Counted from the first letter of the stretch, positions 34,167-43,268 are shown. The stretch: DNA of 64,000 nt from Streptococcus australis (GCF_015553625.1 NZ_JADNGY010000005.1:1-64000), one strand, 5' to 3'. Notes: generated by a model from the sequence alone, not told the origin. Program-made: numbers and translations.

Positions 34167-35537
34167 ATGAATGTAACCTTGCACGAAGTAGCAGGTGTCC
34201 TGGCTGCTAGCAATGATATCAGTCAATTTGAAGATGTAACTCTTGCCAAGCCTGAATTCGATAGCCGTTTGATTGGGCCTGGAGATCTTTTTGTCCCTCT
34301 TAAGGGGGCGCGTGATGGCCATGATTTCATCGAGACGGCCTTTGAAAATGGGGCTGTAGCGACCTTGTCTGAAAAAGAAGTAGAAGGCCACCCATATTTG
34401 TTGGTAGATGATGTTCTAGCGGCCTTTCAAAAATTAGCCCAATATGTTTTGGAGAAAAGTCAAGTAGATGTCTTGGCGGTCACCGGTTCAAACGGTAAGA
34501 CAACGACCAAAGATATGTTGGCTCAATTGCTGTCAACTACCTACAAAACCTATAAAACACAAGGGAACTACAATAACGAAATTGGCCTCCCTTATACGGT
34601 TCTCCATATGCCAGAAGGGACAGAGAAGCTTGTCCTTGAAATGGGGCAGGACCATCTGGGAGATATCCATCTCCTCTCAGAAATTGCCCATCCAAAAGCA
34701 GCCATCGTGACCCTTATTGGGGAAGCTCATCTTGAGTTTTTCAAAGACCGCAAAGAAATCGCTAAAGGAAAATTGCAAATTGCGGATGGGATGCCAGCTG
34801 GTGGCTTGCTTCTAGTGCCGGCCGATCCTATTGTCGAGGATTTTTTACCGAGTCAACAAGAGCTTGTGCGCTTTGGTGAAGGAGCAGATATCAGTATTAC
34901 CAAGTTGGAGGAACGCAAGGACAGCCTAACCTTTGAAGCGAATTTCTTATCAGATGCTATTGACTTACCTGTCACAGGCAAATACAATGCGACCAATGCC
35001 ATGATTGCGGCCTATGTTGCCTTGAAAGAAGGAGTCAGTGAAGAGGCCATCCGTGCAAGCTTTAAAGGCTTAGAGCTTACTAAGAACCGTACAGAATGGA
35101 AGAAGGCAAGTAACGGAGCGGATATCCTATCCGATGTCTACAATGCCAATCCGACGGCCATGCGCCTGATTTTAGAAACCTTCTCGACCATTCCTGCCAA
35201 TCCAAATGGCCGCAAGCTAGCGGTCTTAGCGGATATGAAAGAACTAGGGGAGCAATCTATTGATCTGCACAACCAAATGATTCTCAGCCTGTCACCGGAT
35301 GTCTTGGATACCGTTATTTTCTACGGTCAAGATATTGCGGGACTGGCTCAATTAGCGAGTCAGATGTTCCCACTCGGACATGTCTATTATTTCAAAAAGA
35401 CCGCTGAGAAAGACCAGTTTGAGGACCTGGTCAAACAAGTCAAGGAAAGCTTAAAAGAGCAGGACCAAATCCTCATCAAGGGAAGCAATTCTATGAATTT
35501 AGCCAAATTGGTAGAGGAGTTGGAGAATGGCGAGTAA
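34167..35537 (+). CDS. murF: UDP-MurNAc-tripeptide--D-Ala-D-Ala ligase
   Basis: A 456-residue Mur ligase that adds D-Ala-D-Ala to the UDP-MurNAc tripeptide. The N-terminal DSRLIGPGDLFVPLKG module is the substrate domain; the P-loop TGSNGKTT is at 106-113; GNYNNEIGLPYTVL and EMGQDHLGDI follow; the C-terminal domain shows DVYNANPTAM. AGAGGAG precedes ATG 34167. It overlaps the following Nudix gene by 11 nt. Confidence 0.96.
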   Translation: MNVTLHEVAGVLAASNDISQFEDVTLAKPEFDSRLIGPGDLFVPLKGARDGHDFIETAFENGAVATLSEKEVEGHPYLLVDDVLAAFQKLAQYVLEKSQVDVLAVTGSNGKTTTKDMLAQLLSTTYKTYKTQGNYNNEIGLPYTVLHMPEGTEKLVLEMGQDHLGDIHLLSEIAHPKAAIVTLIGEAHLEFFKDRKEIAKGKLQIADGMPAGGLLLVPADPIVEDFLPSQQELVRFGEGADISITKLEERKDSLTFEANFLSDAIDLPVTGKYNATNAMIAAYVALKEGVSEEAIRASFKGLELTKNRTEWKKASNGADILSDVYNANPTAMRLILETFSTIPANPNGRKLAVLADMKELGEQSIDLHNQMILSLSPDVLDTVIFYGQDIAGLAQLASQMFPLGHVYYFKKTAEKDQFEDLVKQVKESLKEQDQILIKGSNSMNLAKLVEELENGE

Positions 35538-36138
35538 TAATGTGCTAAAGAACATTCAGCGCTTGATTTCAATCACTAATACAGGCTTAGCGTTCTCAAA
35601 AGATCCATTTGATCAAGAGCGCTATCAGGATATTCGTGCCATTTTACAGGATCTTGTGAGAGAAGCGACTGATTTGAATCCACAAGAATTATCGGATTTG
35701 TTTCGCCCGACAGACCATTACGACACTCCCTTGATTGATGTTAGGGCATGGATTGTCAAAGATGGAAAACTTTGTCTGGTGAAAGGTCAGGGAGAAGAGA
35801 CCTGGGCCTTGCCGGGTGGCTTTGGTGAGGTTGGCTATTCTCCGACGGAAAACATTTTAAAGGAAATCCAAGAAGAAACGGGCTATTCTGCGCGTGTAAT
35901 CAGATTGTTGGCAGTATTTGATACCAATCGCTACCAATTGCAAAGTCGCCAATATGTGAAATTGGTATTTGAATGTGAATTATTAGATGGAAATTTTGAA
36001 AAGAACCAGGAAATTTCCGACCTTGCCTTTTTTGAGAGAGAAAAAATACCTGCTCTTTCTACCAAGCGCAATACAGAAGAACAATTGAACTTCCTTTGGG
36101 AGGTCTATGATGGGAAACGAGATTTGTATTGTGATTAA
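35527..36138 (+). CDS. Nudix hydrolase with N-terminal extension
   Basis: A 203-residue protein: an N-terminal helical extension of about 65 residues (hydrolase_N type) followed by a Nudix domain. Its box reads GGFGEVGYSPTENILKEIQEETGY: the usual first Glu is Tyr and the Arg is Lys, while the metal-binding EExxEE-type core (EIQEE) is kept. Members of this group act on NDP-linked sugars or similar. It starts inside the end of murF. Confidence 0.85.
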   Translation: MASNNVLKNIQRLISITNTGLAFSKDPFDQERYQDIRAILQDLVREATDLNPQELSDLFRPTDHYDTPLIDVRAWIVKDGKLCLVKGQGEETWALPGGFGEVGYSPTENILKEIQEETGYSARVIRLLAVFDTNRYQLQSRQYVKLVFECELLDGNFEKNQEISDLAFFEREKIPALSTKRNTEEQLNFLWEVYDGKRDLYCD

Positions 36139-36168
36139 AAACGATCTATAAATTAAAGGAATATGAAA

Positions 36169-36870
36169 ATGACACTTTGGGATTTATTGTTTACAAACCA
36201 AAAATCAGCCCCACCTGAATTTGGGCTCTGGTATTTCATTCTGCCAACTTCTTTGTTGGTGGTTGGCTACTTTTCCATTAGATATGCACAGTCCAAAAGC
36301 TACCAACGCTTTTGGTATTGGGCACAGTTGATTCAAGTCTTGACCATTAATGCTTGGTATATTCTTGCCCACATGCCGTTGACGGATAATTTGCCATTCT
36401 ATCATTGCCGCTTGGCCATGCTAGTGATTCTTTTTGCACCTAGAGGGACCTATATCAAGCAATATTTTGCTCTCTTGGGAGTTCTAGGATCGATTGCGGC
36501 CTTGGTTTACCCAGCCTTTGATCCCTTCCCTTTCCCTCATATCACCGTTCTGAATCTAATTTTTAGCCACTGGGCCTTGCTTGCCAATAGCTTGATTTAT
36601 CTGCAAGATTATTATCAATCTGAAAAACAAGACAGTTTGAGAATTTTCAAGATTACCTTTGGCATGAATGCCTTGATTTTCTTGGTCAACCTTTTGACGA
36701 AAGGGGATTACGGCTTCTTACGGCGTCCACCCATCATTGGGGACCATGGTGCTCTCTTGAACTACCTTTTGGTTAGCTTGGTGATGGTAGCTGGAATTTG
36801 CTTGGTCAACCAGCGTTATAAGTACAAATACAAGATGGTTGAAGAGACGGTCGTTTCACGTTCAGAATAG
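36169..36870 (+). CDS. TIGR02206-family membrane protein, copy 1 of 3
   Basis: A 233-residue protein with about six or seven membrane helices. Family landmarks are the start LWDLLFTNQ, FYHCRLAMLVILFAPR after helix 3, PFPHITVLNLIFSHW, and YGFLRRPPIIGDHG near the end. The function of this YwaF-like family is unknown. I prefer ATG 36169 because AAAGGA is too close to ATG 36163. It is followed by two paralogs in the same direction with short gaps. Confidence 0.8.
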   Translation: MTLWDLLFTNQKSAPPEFGLWYFILPTSLLVVGYFSIRYAQSKSYQRFWYWAQLIQVLTINAWYILAHMPLTDNLPFYHCRLAMLVILFAPRGTYIKQYFALLGVLGSIAALVYPAFDPFPFPHITVLNLIFSHWALLANSLIYLQDYYQSEKQDSLRIFKITFGMNALIFLVNLLTKGDYGFLRRPPIIGDHGALLNYLLVSLVMVAGICLVNQRYKYKYKMVEETVVSRSE

Positions 36871-36898
36871 AAAATTGATGAGCTGAGGTTAGGAAATC

Positions 36899-37588
36899 AT
36901 GCCACTTTGGGATTTATTTTTCACCAGTCAACCAACGGCCCCTCCTCAATTGGGAGCTTGGTACTTTTTGTTGCCGGTCTCATTGATGGTGGTAGGCTAT
37001 CTGTCTATTCGATTTGCTTCTTCCAAAGGCTATCAAAACTTTTGGTATTGGGGGCAATTGATTCAGTTGCTGATAATCAACTCTTGGTATATTGCAGCAC
37101 ATTTGTCTTTTTCAGAGAGCTTGCCCTTCTATCATAGCCGGATGGCTATGTGGATGATTCTTTTGGCTCCTAAGGGAAGCTTCAAGCAATATTTTGCTCT
37201 TGTTGGTGTCTTTGGGTCCATCATGGCCTTGGTTCATCCCGTCTTTTATCCCTATCCTTTTCCTCACGTATCCTCGATCAACAATGTTTTTGGCCACTGG
37301 GCCCTCTTGGCCAATTGCTTGATCTATCTGGTCCAATTCTACCAAGTAGAAGAAGGAGATGCTTGGAAAATCTGTCAGATGACCTTTGGTGTCAACGCTA
37401 TTATTCAGCTTGCTAATCTCGTAACGGGTGGAAATTACGGCTTTATGCGTCGTCCTCCTGTAATTGGCGATCATGGGCTCGTGCTCAATTACTTGATCGT
37501 GACTATCCTGATGACAGGGACCCTCATCCTGATCAATCATCTTATTAAGTCCAGTAAGAAAAGAAAAAGAACATCTGAATCCGTTTAA
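36899..37588 (+). CDS. TIGR02206-family membrane protein, copy 2 of 3
   Basis: A 229-residue multi-pass protein, closely similar to copy 1 along its whole length: LWDLFFTSQPTAPP, YLSIRFASSKGYQNFWYWGQLIQ, PFYHSRMAMWMI, YPFPHVSSINNVFGHWALLAN and YGFMRRPPVIGDHG. The His-Cys of copy 1 (YHCR) is His-Ser here. Copies 1 and 2 are the closest pair and probably reflect a local duplication. Function unknown. Confidence 0.8.
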   Translation: MPLWDLFFTSQPTAPPQLGAWYFLLPVSLMVVGYLSIRFASSKGYQNFWYWGQLIQLLIINSWYIAAHLSFSESLPFYHSRMAMWMILLAPKGSFKQYFALVGVFGSIMALVHPVFYPYPFPHVSSINNVFGHWALLANCLIYLVQFYQVEEGDAWKICQMTFGVNAIIQLANLVTGGNYGFMRRPPVIGDHGLVLNYLIVTILMTGTLILINHLIKSSKKRKRTSESV

Positions 37589-37600
37589 TAAGGAGACCTT

Positions 37601-38281
37601 ATGCATCATTTTTTTACAACTGAATCCACTGTACCACCTGTTATACCGCTCCTTTGGTATGGGGTCATGGTTCTTTTAATCGTAATGGCAGTATGGGCTT
37701 CATTACGTTACTACCAAAATGAACAATTTCGGAAGATCTTTCGAAACCTACAAATATTTCAATTGATCTGTCTCTATATCTGGTATTTTGCTTTTCAGCT
37801 TCCCTGGTCCAATAGTTTACCCTTGTACCATTGTCGTTTGGCTATGTTTGCTGTCTTGCTGTTGCCAGACCGATGGAAGAGCAAGCAGTTCTTTGCCTTG
37901 ATGGGAGTGAGTGGAGCGATCTTTGCCTTGGGCTATCCAGTCTTTGATCCCTACACCTTCCCTCATATTACGAGCTTTTCTTTCCTCCTCGGGCATTACT
38001 GTCTCTTGGTTAATTCCTTGATTTATCTCTTGAGATTCTATGATTCGAGTCTCTTAAAAAATCGAGAGATTGTTCTTTATACTTTCGTCTTGGATTTATT
38101 CCTTGTGGGAGTCAACCAAGTCACTGGAGGCAATTATGGACTCATGGCGCGACCACCAATTATCAAAGGGGATAGTCTCTTGGTGAATTATGTCGTGGTT
38201 TCCAGCATCCTAGCAGCAGCCTTGCTTCTCTTTAATGTATTTTTCAGTCGCAGACCTGTTAGAAAAAGAGTCAGTCGATAA
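37601..38281 (+). CDS. TIGR02206-family membrane protein, copy 3 of 3
   Basis: A 226-residue multi-pass protein, more diverged than copies 1 and 2. It keeps NSLPLYHCRLAMFAVLLLP, YTFPHITSFSFLLGHYCLLVNSLIYL and NYGLMARPPII, but has a different N-terminus (HHFFTTESTVPP). It begins 13 nt after copy 2 and ends at a clear terminator, so the three genes form one unit. Confidence 0.8.
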   Translation: MHHFFTTESTVPPVIPLLWYGVMVLLIVMAVWASLRYYQNEQFRKIFRNLQIFQLICLYIWYFAFQLPWSNSLPLYHCRLAMFAVLLLPDRWKSKQFFALMGVSGAIFALGYPVFDPYTFPHITSFSFLLGHYCLLVNSLIYLLRFYDSSLLKNREIVLYTFVLDLFLVGVNQVTGGNYGLMARPPIIKGDSLLVNYVVVSSILAAALLLFNVFFSRRPVRKRVSR

Positions 38282-38288
38282 AAAGTTG

Positions 38289-38323
38289 AAGGAGGTTGAG
38301 ACAATCAGTCTCAACCTTCTTTT
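38289..38323 (+). terminator. Terminator after the TIGR02206 triplet
   Basis: AAGGAGGTTGAGAC pairs with GTCTCAACCTTCTT with one mismatch, followed by TTTT. Confidence 0.85.
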
Positions 38324-38341
38324 AGTTAATAGGAGTTTGAA

Positions 38342-40267
38342 ATGAAGAGGTTTTTACTAGTCATTTGTATCTTGTGTGGCTTATTTTGCACAGTTAGTCC
38401 GGCTCAGGCAGAGGATGACGTTCAGTATTCGATTGAGTCCTATGTAGGACACCTCCATTTGCAGGAAGATAGCCAGGCAACATTCACTCAAGAGATTACC
38501 TATGATTTTCATACGGGCTACAATGGTCAGTATGTAACTTTAGGGAGTGCAGATCCCCTTCCTAAAGGATTTAAAATCCATGAAAATCCTCAAGTTGAAG
38601 CTTATGTGGACGGGGAAAAACGAGATATTCGTGTAGAAGAATCGGATCTCGGAGATGGTCGTCTATTAAAAATCTACAATTCGAGGATTGTTGGAGGCAA
38701 AGTTACCATCAAGGTTGTATGGAAGATTGATCATATTCTAGACCTGTATTCCGATATAGCGGAGCTCAATTGGTTCCCTCTTTCAGATGGGGATGAGGAT
38801 ATCGCGAAATTAGATTTTTATGTGGATGGTTTGGATGCCAAGCAGGGAGAATTGTATGCTCATACCGGTTATTTTAACCCACCAGCCCAGATTGACCGGA
38901 CTGCGACTGGCTATCACATTCAGTTACGGAACTTCCCAAAGAATGGAAAATTGGAACTCCACGCATACTGGCCCATGACAGAAGCTCTGCGTCGAGGCCA
39001 ATCTAATAAGATAAAAAAAGAAAATAGAAAAGATAAATTCCTAAAAAAAGAGAGATCCATTCAACAAAAAACATTCATCTACAAGACACTGTTTCTCAGA
39101 GTCGTGCCAATTGTATCGATTCTTTTATTTGTCCTAGCTTTTATTCCATGGATTCGCTATATGATCAGTACCAGAAATCGTCGGATTGCAAAAGGAGTAA
39201 GATTATACGAACCACCGCAGAATTTACCACCATTAGTTCTAGCTAAGGCGCTGTATCAACTTGATTTTGAACAAATGGTGATATTTAGAGAGAAAGGTCA
39301 ATTAAAATTTAACCATCTCATTCAAGCAACAATGTTAGATCTCATTGACCGAGGAAATCTTCGTTTGACTAGGGATGAAAACGGGGAAAGGTTGACCTGT
39401 CTTCACCATGAAGGCTTGGCTGATTTTGAATTGAAGTTTATTGACATGATCTTTGATCAAGAAACGGAAATCAATATCAGCGAGGTATTCTCAAAATATA
39501 AAATTAATCAAGTAGCTCTAAAAAAAGATTTTCGGGCTGCTAAAACAGAGGCACAACGAGATCGCATTCGAAAGGTCGGAAGTGATGTTCAATCGCTTTT
39601 AAAAAAAGATGCCCAGCAATTGTCAAAAGGTGTTGACAAGGAGATTGCGAAATTAGGATTGCCCTCTTATTTTAGAGACTTAACTGAGAAAGAAGAAGCT
39701 TTTTCAAAAACAGGCTGTGCCTTACACTTTTGGCTCTTACTGATCTTATTTGTGAGCATGTGTTTCTTAACATTTGGATTTGGTTCACACCTATCTTCAT
39801 TCTATTTTTGGATCATTTTACTTTTGGTTCTGTTATTCATTCCATTTTATATTGTTGTGAAAATCCGTGAAGATCATCTACAATCCTTAGAGAACTTGGA
39901 TTCGCAATTCCAATGGATGGCTTTTAGAAATATGATCGAAAGTATTCCAAATTTCAACCAAGCAGAACTTGAGAGTGTGGTCCTATGGAATCGTATTTTG
40001 GTGTACGCAACCTTGTATGGTCAAGCTAAAAAAGTGAGTCAGGTACTCCAAAATCATCAGATTTCCTTACCATATGAAGATTGGGATACTCTTGTTTGGC
40101 TAACATCCTCTTCAAATACCTTCCTAGATGGCTCTACTTTAATGGGCTATGTAGATAATTCCTATAGTGTTTCAAACTTCTCTATTAACTCTTCAGATGG
40201 CAACGGTGGCTTTGATGGTGGTGGCTTCTCTGGAGGAGGTGGTGGTGGAGGATTTGGCGCCTTCTAA
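38342..40267 (+). CDS. DUF2207-domain membrane protein
   Basis: A 641-residue protein. A cleavable signal peptide (MKRFLLVICILCGLFC...AQA, cut about 24) leads into an extracellular beta-rich DUF2207 domain (about 30-225), a membrane helix (about 255-275), a cytoplasmic helical part, two more helices (about 465-510) and a C-terminal Gly-rich tail (GGGFSGGGGGGGFGAF). The family is widespread in Firmicutes; its function is unknown. AGGAG precedes ATG 38342. A terminator separates it from the TIGR02206 genes. Confidence 0.85.
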   Translation: MKRFLLVICILCGLFCTVSPAQAEDDVQYSIESYVGHLHLQEDSQATFTQEITYDFHTGYNGQYVTLGSADPLPKGFKIHENPQVEAYVDGEKRDIRVEESDLGDGRLLKIYNSRIVGGKVTIKVVWKIDHILDLYSDIAELNWFPLSDGDEDIAKLDFYVDGLDAKQGELYAHTGYFNPPAQIDRTATGYHIQLRNFPKNGKLELHAYWPMTEALRRGQSNKIKKENRKDKFLKKERSIQQKTFIYKTLFLRVVPIVSILLFVLAFIPWIRYMISTRNRRIAKGVRLYEPPQNLPPLVLAKALYQLDFEQMVIFREKGQLKFNHLIQATMLDLIDRGNLRLTRDENGERLTCLHHEGLADFELKFIDMIFDQETEINISEVFSKYKINQVALKKDFRAAKTEAQRDRIRKVGSDVQSLLKKDAQQLSKGVDKEIAKLGLPSYFRDLTEKEEAFSKTGCALHFWLLLILFVSMCFLTFGFGSHLSSFYFWIILLLVLLFIPFYIVVKIREDHLQSLENLDSQFQWMAFRNMIESIPNFNQAELESVVLWNRILVYATLYGQAKKVSQVLQNHQISLPYEDWDTLVWLTSSSNTFLDGSTLMGYVDNSYSVSNFSINSSDGNGGFDGGGFSGGGGGGGFGAF

Positions 40268-40351
40268 TAGTACTTGTTATTTAATGAAGTCTGGGATGTA
40301 GAACCATTGTAGTTCTCACTCAGGCTTTTTAATTTGTAACTATACTGACGA

Positions 40352-40380
40352 TTGAAAAAAGCCTCTATTTCCGCTATAAT
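40352..40380 (+). promoter_or_regulatory. SigA promoter of prfC
   Basis: TTGAAA (40352-40357) and TATAAT (40375-40380) are spaced by 17 nt, a near-consensus promoter. Transcription should begin near 40387, giving a leader of about 84 nt. Confidence 0.8.
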
Positions 40381-40396
40381 AGGTTAGTTAAGGTAA

Positions 40397-40415
40397 AAGG
40401 AGAGAACCAATGTAG
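40397..40415 (+). promoter_or_regulatory. Start-stop (AUG-UAG) element in the prfC leader
   Basis: A full Shine-Dalgarno AAGGAG (40397-40402) is followed after 7 nt by ATG (40410-40412) and directly by TAG (40413-40415). It lies about 23 nt from the predicted transcript start and 55 nt upstream of the prfC start, in a different frame. It would load a ribosome and place a UAG stop in the A site at once, requiring RF1. Upstream of the gene for RF3, a factor that recycles RF1/RF2, this suggests autoregulation. The motif is seen; the function is inferred. Confidence 0.55.
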
Positions 40416-40470
40416 AAGGATCCTACTTACTAAAAAATACGTTTTAAAAAAAATAACTGAGGAAGAAAGA

Positions 40471-42015
40471 ATGACAATAACTGACGAAATTAAAAAACGC
40501 CGTACCTTTGCCATCATCTCCCACCCGGATGCTGGTAAAACGACGATTACAGAGCAGTTGCTCTACTTTGGGGGAGAGATTCGGGAAGCTGGTACTGTAA
40601 AAGGAAAGAAAACAGGAAACTTTGCCAAGTCTGACTGGATGGATATCGAGAAGCAACGTGGGATTTCAGTAACCTCATCTGTCATGCAGTTTGACTATGA
40701 TGGAAAACGGGTCAACATCCTTGATACCCCAGGGCACGAGGACTTTTCAGAAGATACTTATCGGACCTTGATGGCAGTGGATGCTGCGGTCATGGTGGTG
40801 GACTCTGCCAAGGGTATCGAGGCTCAAACCAAGAAATTATTTGAGGTTGTCAAACACCGTGGCATTCCAGTCTTTACCTTTATGAACAAGCTGGACCGTG
40901 ACGGTCGCGAGCCACTGGATCTCTTGCAAGAATTGGAAGAGGTCTTGGGCATCGCAAGTTACCCTATGAACTGGCCGATTGGGATGGGGAAAGCCTTTGA
41001 AGGACTCTATGACCTTTATAACCAACGTTTGGAACTCTATAAAGGAGACGAACGCTTTGCGAGTCTAGAAGACGGAGACAAGCTTTTTGCTAACAATCCA
41101 TTCTACGAGCAAGTAAAAGATGATATTGAGCTTTTGAATGAAGCAGGAAATGAATTTTCAGAAGAAGCTATCCTTGCAGGTGAATTAACTCCTGTCTTCT
41201 TTGGTTCCGCTCTTACCAACTTTGGTGTGCAGACTTTCTTGGAAACATTCCTCAAGTTTGCTCCAGAGCCACACGGCCACAAGAAGACAGATGGAGAAAT
41301 TGTCGATCCTTATGACAAGGATTTCTCAGGATTTGTCTTTAAAATCCAAGCCAATATGGACCCTCGTCACCGTGACCGGATTGCCTTTGTGCGGATCGTG
41401 TCTGGTGAATTTGAGCGGGGGATGAGTGTCAATCTGCCTCGTACTGGTAAGAGTGCTAAGCTATCTAATGTCACCCAGTTTATGGCGGAAAGCCGTGAGA
41501 ATGTCACCAATGCCGTAGCAGGAGACATCATCGGGGTCTACGATACCGGTACGTATCAGGTCGGGGATACGCTAACAGTTGGGAAGAATAAGTTTGAATT
41601 TGAACCACTGCCAACCTTTACTCCTGAAATCTTCATGAAGGTATCTGCCAAGAATGTCATGAAGCAAAAGTCCTTCCATAAGGGAATCGAGCAATTGGTG
41701 CAAGAAGGAGCTATCCAGCTCTATACCAACTACCAAACGGGTGAATACATGTTGGGTGCTGTCGGGCAGCTCCAGTTTGAAGTCTTTAAGCACCGGATGG
41801 AAAATGAATACAATGCCGAAGTGGTGATGAGCCCAATGGGTAAAAAGACGGTTCGCTGGATCAAACCTGAGGATCTAGATGAACGCATGTCTTCAAGCCG
41901 CAACATCTTGGCCAAAGACCGCTTTGACCAACCTGTCTTCCTCTTTGAAAATGACTTTGCCCTCCGTTGGTTTGCAGACAAGTACCCAGATGTTGAACTA
42001 GAGGAAAAGATGTAA
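40471..42015 (+). CDS. prfC: Peptide chain release factor 3
   Basis: A 514-residue translational GTPase that removes RF1 and RF2 from the ribosome after peptide release. G-domain motifs: HPDAGKTT (P-loop), GISVTSSV (switch I), DTPGHEDF (G3) and NKLD (G4). The length is standard for streptococcal RF3. GAGGA precedes ATG 40471. The leader contains a start-stop element described separately. Confidence 0.97.
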   Translation: MTITDEIKKRRTFAIISHPDAGKTTITEQLLYFGGEIREAGTVKGKKTGNFAKSDWMDIEKQRGISVTSSVMQFDYDGKRVNILDTPGHEDFSEDTYRTLMAVDAAVMVVDSAKGIEAQTKKLFEVVKHRGIPVFTFMNKLDRDGREPLDLLQELEEVLGIASYPMNWPIGMGKAFEGLYDLYNQRLELYKGDERFASLEDGDKLFANNPFYEQVKDDIELLNEAGNEFSEEAILAGELTPVFFGSALTNFGVQTFLETFLKFAPEPHGHKKTDGEIVDPYDKDFSGFVFKIQANMDPRHRDRIAFVRIVSGEFERGMSVNLPRTGKSAKLSNVTQFMAESRENVTNAVAGDIIGVYDTGTYQVGDTLTVGKNKFEFEPLPTFTPEIFMKVSAKNVMKQKSFHKGIEQLVQEGAIQLYTNYQTGEYMLGAVGQLQFEVFKHRMENEYNAEVVMSPMGKKTVRWIKPEDLDERMSSSRNILAKDRFDQPVFLFENDFALRWFADKYPDVELEEKM

Positions 42016-42130
42016 CTCAGTACCAACAATTGGAACTAAAGTTCCTAATTGTTGAACGCTAGTCGCTATTTTGCGAACTAGCTAACTGCCTTACTAACTA
42101 CTTTTGGCGAATAAAATATATAAATTGAAA

Positions 42131-42154
42131 AACCAGCTCACTTGAGCTGGTTTT
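42131..42154 (+). terminator. Hairpin after prfC
   Basis: AACCAGCTCA, CT, TGAGCTGGTTTT: a 10-bp stem with a short T-run, about 115 nt after the prfC stop. It is nearly the same sequence as the thiT terminator at 42464. Confidence 0.65.
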
Positions 42155-42250
42155 GGGATGAAGACAAACTTCCATTTTACATAAAAAATCAAGTGATTTT
42201 TCAATAAATAAAAATAATTCCATATTTTTATAGTCATTAAAGCCAGTACT

Positions 42251-42438
42251 GAAACTTTCCGCTGTGAGAAAAATGCTTGAAACAATGTTGTTTCAAGCAC
42301 TCGGGAGTTTTGAAAGTAAAACAGTTTGGGAAACTGTTTTAGCCTGAGCCCAGAAATTAAAGAGCGAAGGGGTTCAAAACTAAGTCATGGAACTTCGTAG
42401 AAGTTCGCTGACGTCCGTACTCACTTAAGGAAAGTTTC
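42251..42438. mobile_element. 188-bp MITE-like element with terminal inverted repeats
   Basis: The 471-nt gap between prfC and thiT contains an element bounded by GAAACTTTCC (42251-42260) and its exact complement GGAAAGTTTC (42429-42438); the match extends inward imperfectly (GTGAG). Inside are two strong hairpins, GCTTGAAACA / TGTTTCAAGC and AAAACAGTTT / AAACTGTTTT, and no open frame. No target-site duplication is obvious. I assign it as a small non-autonomous element or structured RNA gene with modest confidence. Confidence 0.45.
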
Positions 42439-42463
42439 TAAGAATATTTTTTCTTTAATAAAA

Positions 42464-42489
42464 AACCAGCTCAAGTGAGCTGGCTTTTT
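42464..42489 (-). terminator. Terminator of thiT
   Basis: On the minus strand, CCAGCTCA, CT, TGAGCTGG is followed by a T6 run, directly at the end of thiT. Confidence 0.8.
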
Positions 42490-43063
42490 ATTGTTCTGTA
42501 ATGAGGAGTCTTCCCAAAAATTCTTGTAAGATAAAGAAGACAATGAGGCTGGCAATGGTCTCGCCTAAGAAGGACGAGCTATTCACAATCAGAGAGTACA
42601 GGTAGGCACTTTGGCCAGCTGGAGCATAGCTTCCCCAGAAGATGACACCAGCAATGTAGTGAATTGTGTAGCGTGCAAAACCACCCAAGATGACTCCGAC
42701 TGTGATATAAGTAAGCGTCTGTAGTCGTTTCTTTTCTCGGATAGCCTTGTCAAGAGCAGGTTTGACAGCTCCACTCAGTCCAATCAGACTAAAGGCTACA
42801 AAGTACTCTAAGAAACCTTGGATTGGAGTCAACCAACCACCAGCTGCTTCCCCTGTTACGACTTGTAACAAACCCCAGATGAAGCCTCCCACGGCACCAG
42901 CCTTCACACCCCAGCGGAAACTGAGGAGAAAGATGGGAACCATCTTAAAAGATAGAGAAATCCAAGGACCTAAGGACATCGGTTGAGTAACCAAATCCAA
43001 AATATAAGCTATGGTCGCTAAAAGAGCAACCTCAATCATTGGTCGAACTGTAGTTTTCGACAT
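42488..43063 (-). CDS. thiT: Thiamine ECF transporter S component ThiT
   Basis: A 191-residue membrane protein with six helices that binds thiamine and works with the shared ECF energy-coupling module. Landmarks: MIEVALLATIAYILDLV, FKMVPIFLLSFRWGVKAGAVGGFIWGLLQ, GWLTPIQGFLEYFVAF (thiamine-binding Trp and Glu region) and FARYTIHYIAGVIFWGSYAP. ATG 43063 has AGGAGG upstream; codons up to 43111 lie in the riboswitch expression platform. A TPP riboswitch upstream fixes the substrate class. Confidence 0.95.
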   Translation of the reverse strand: MSKTTVRPMIEVALLATIAYILDLVTQPMSLGPWISLSFKMVPIFLLSFRWGVKAGAVGGFIWGLLQVVTGEAAGGWLTPIQGFLEYFVAFSLIGLSGAVKPALDKAIREKKRLQTLTYITVGVILGGFARYTIHYIAGVIFWGSYAPAGQSAYLYSLIVNSSSFLGETIASLIVFFILQEFLGRLLITEQ

Positions 43064-43065
43064 AA

Positions 43066-43102
43066 AAAAACCTCCTATACCAATCGTTTTGATTGGCTCA
43101 TT
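43066..43102 (-). promoter_or_regulatory. Hairpin next to the thiT ribosome site
   Basis: On the minus strand, CCAATC, AAAAC, GATTGG forms a hairpin that ends 3 nt before AGGAGG. It may be part of the riboswitch expression platform, pointing to control of translation; no strong terminator is seen in the leader. Confidence 0.4.
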
Positions 43103-43153
43103 TGTTGCCACACCAAAACGACGTCATAGAAGTTCTCTATTTCATTCTGTTTT

Positions 43154-43268
43154 GAGACACATCCCTACGCAGGTCTTAACCTGATCAGGTGGTAAGAGTT
43201 TAGGTCAGTAACGAACACTTTTGGTATTCCATCTAACCAATCTCAGCTGCTGCTCCTCTTGTGACTCT
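43154..43268 (-). ncRNA. TPP riboswitch (THI element)
   Basis: On the minus strand the aptamer shows the conserved CTGAGA (complement at about 43240-43245) in the pyrimidine-sensing arm and, downstream, ACCTGATCAGG, TTAA and CCTGCGTAGGGA (43160-43190), the diagnostic core of the pyrophosphate-sensing arm. It sits about 90 nt ahead of thiT and should lower its expression when thiamine pyrophosphate is abundant. Confidence 0.92.
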
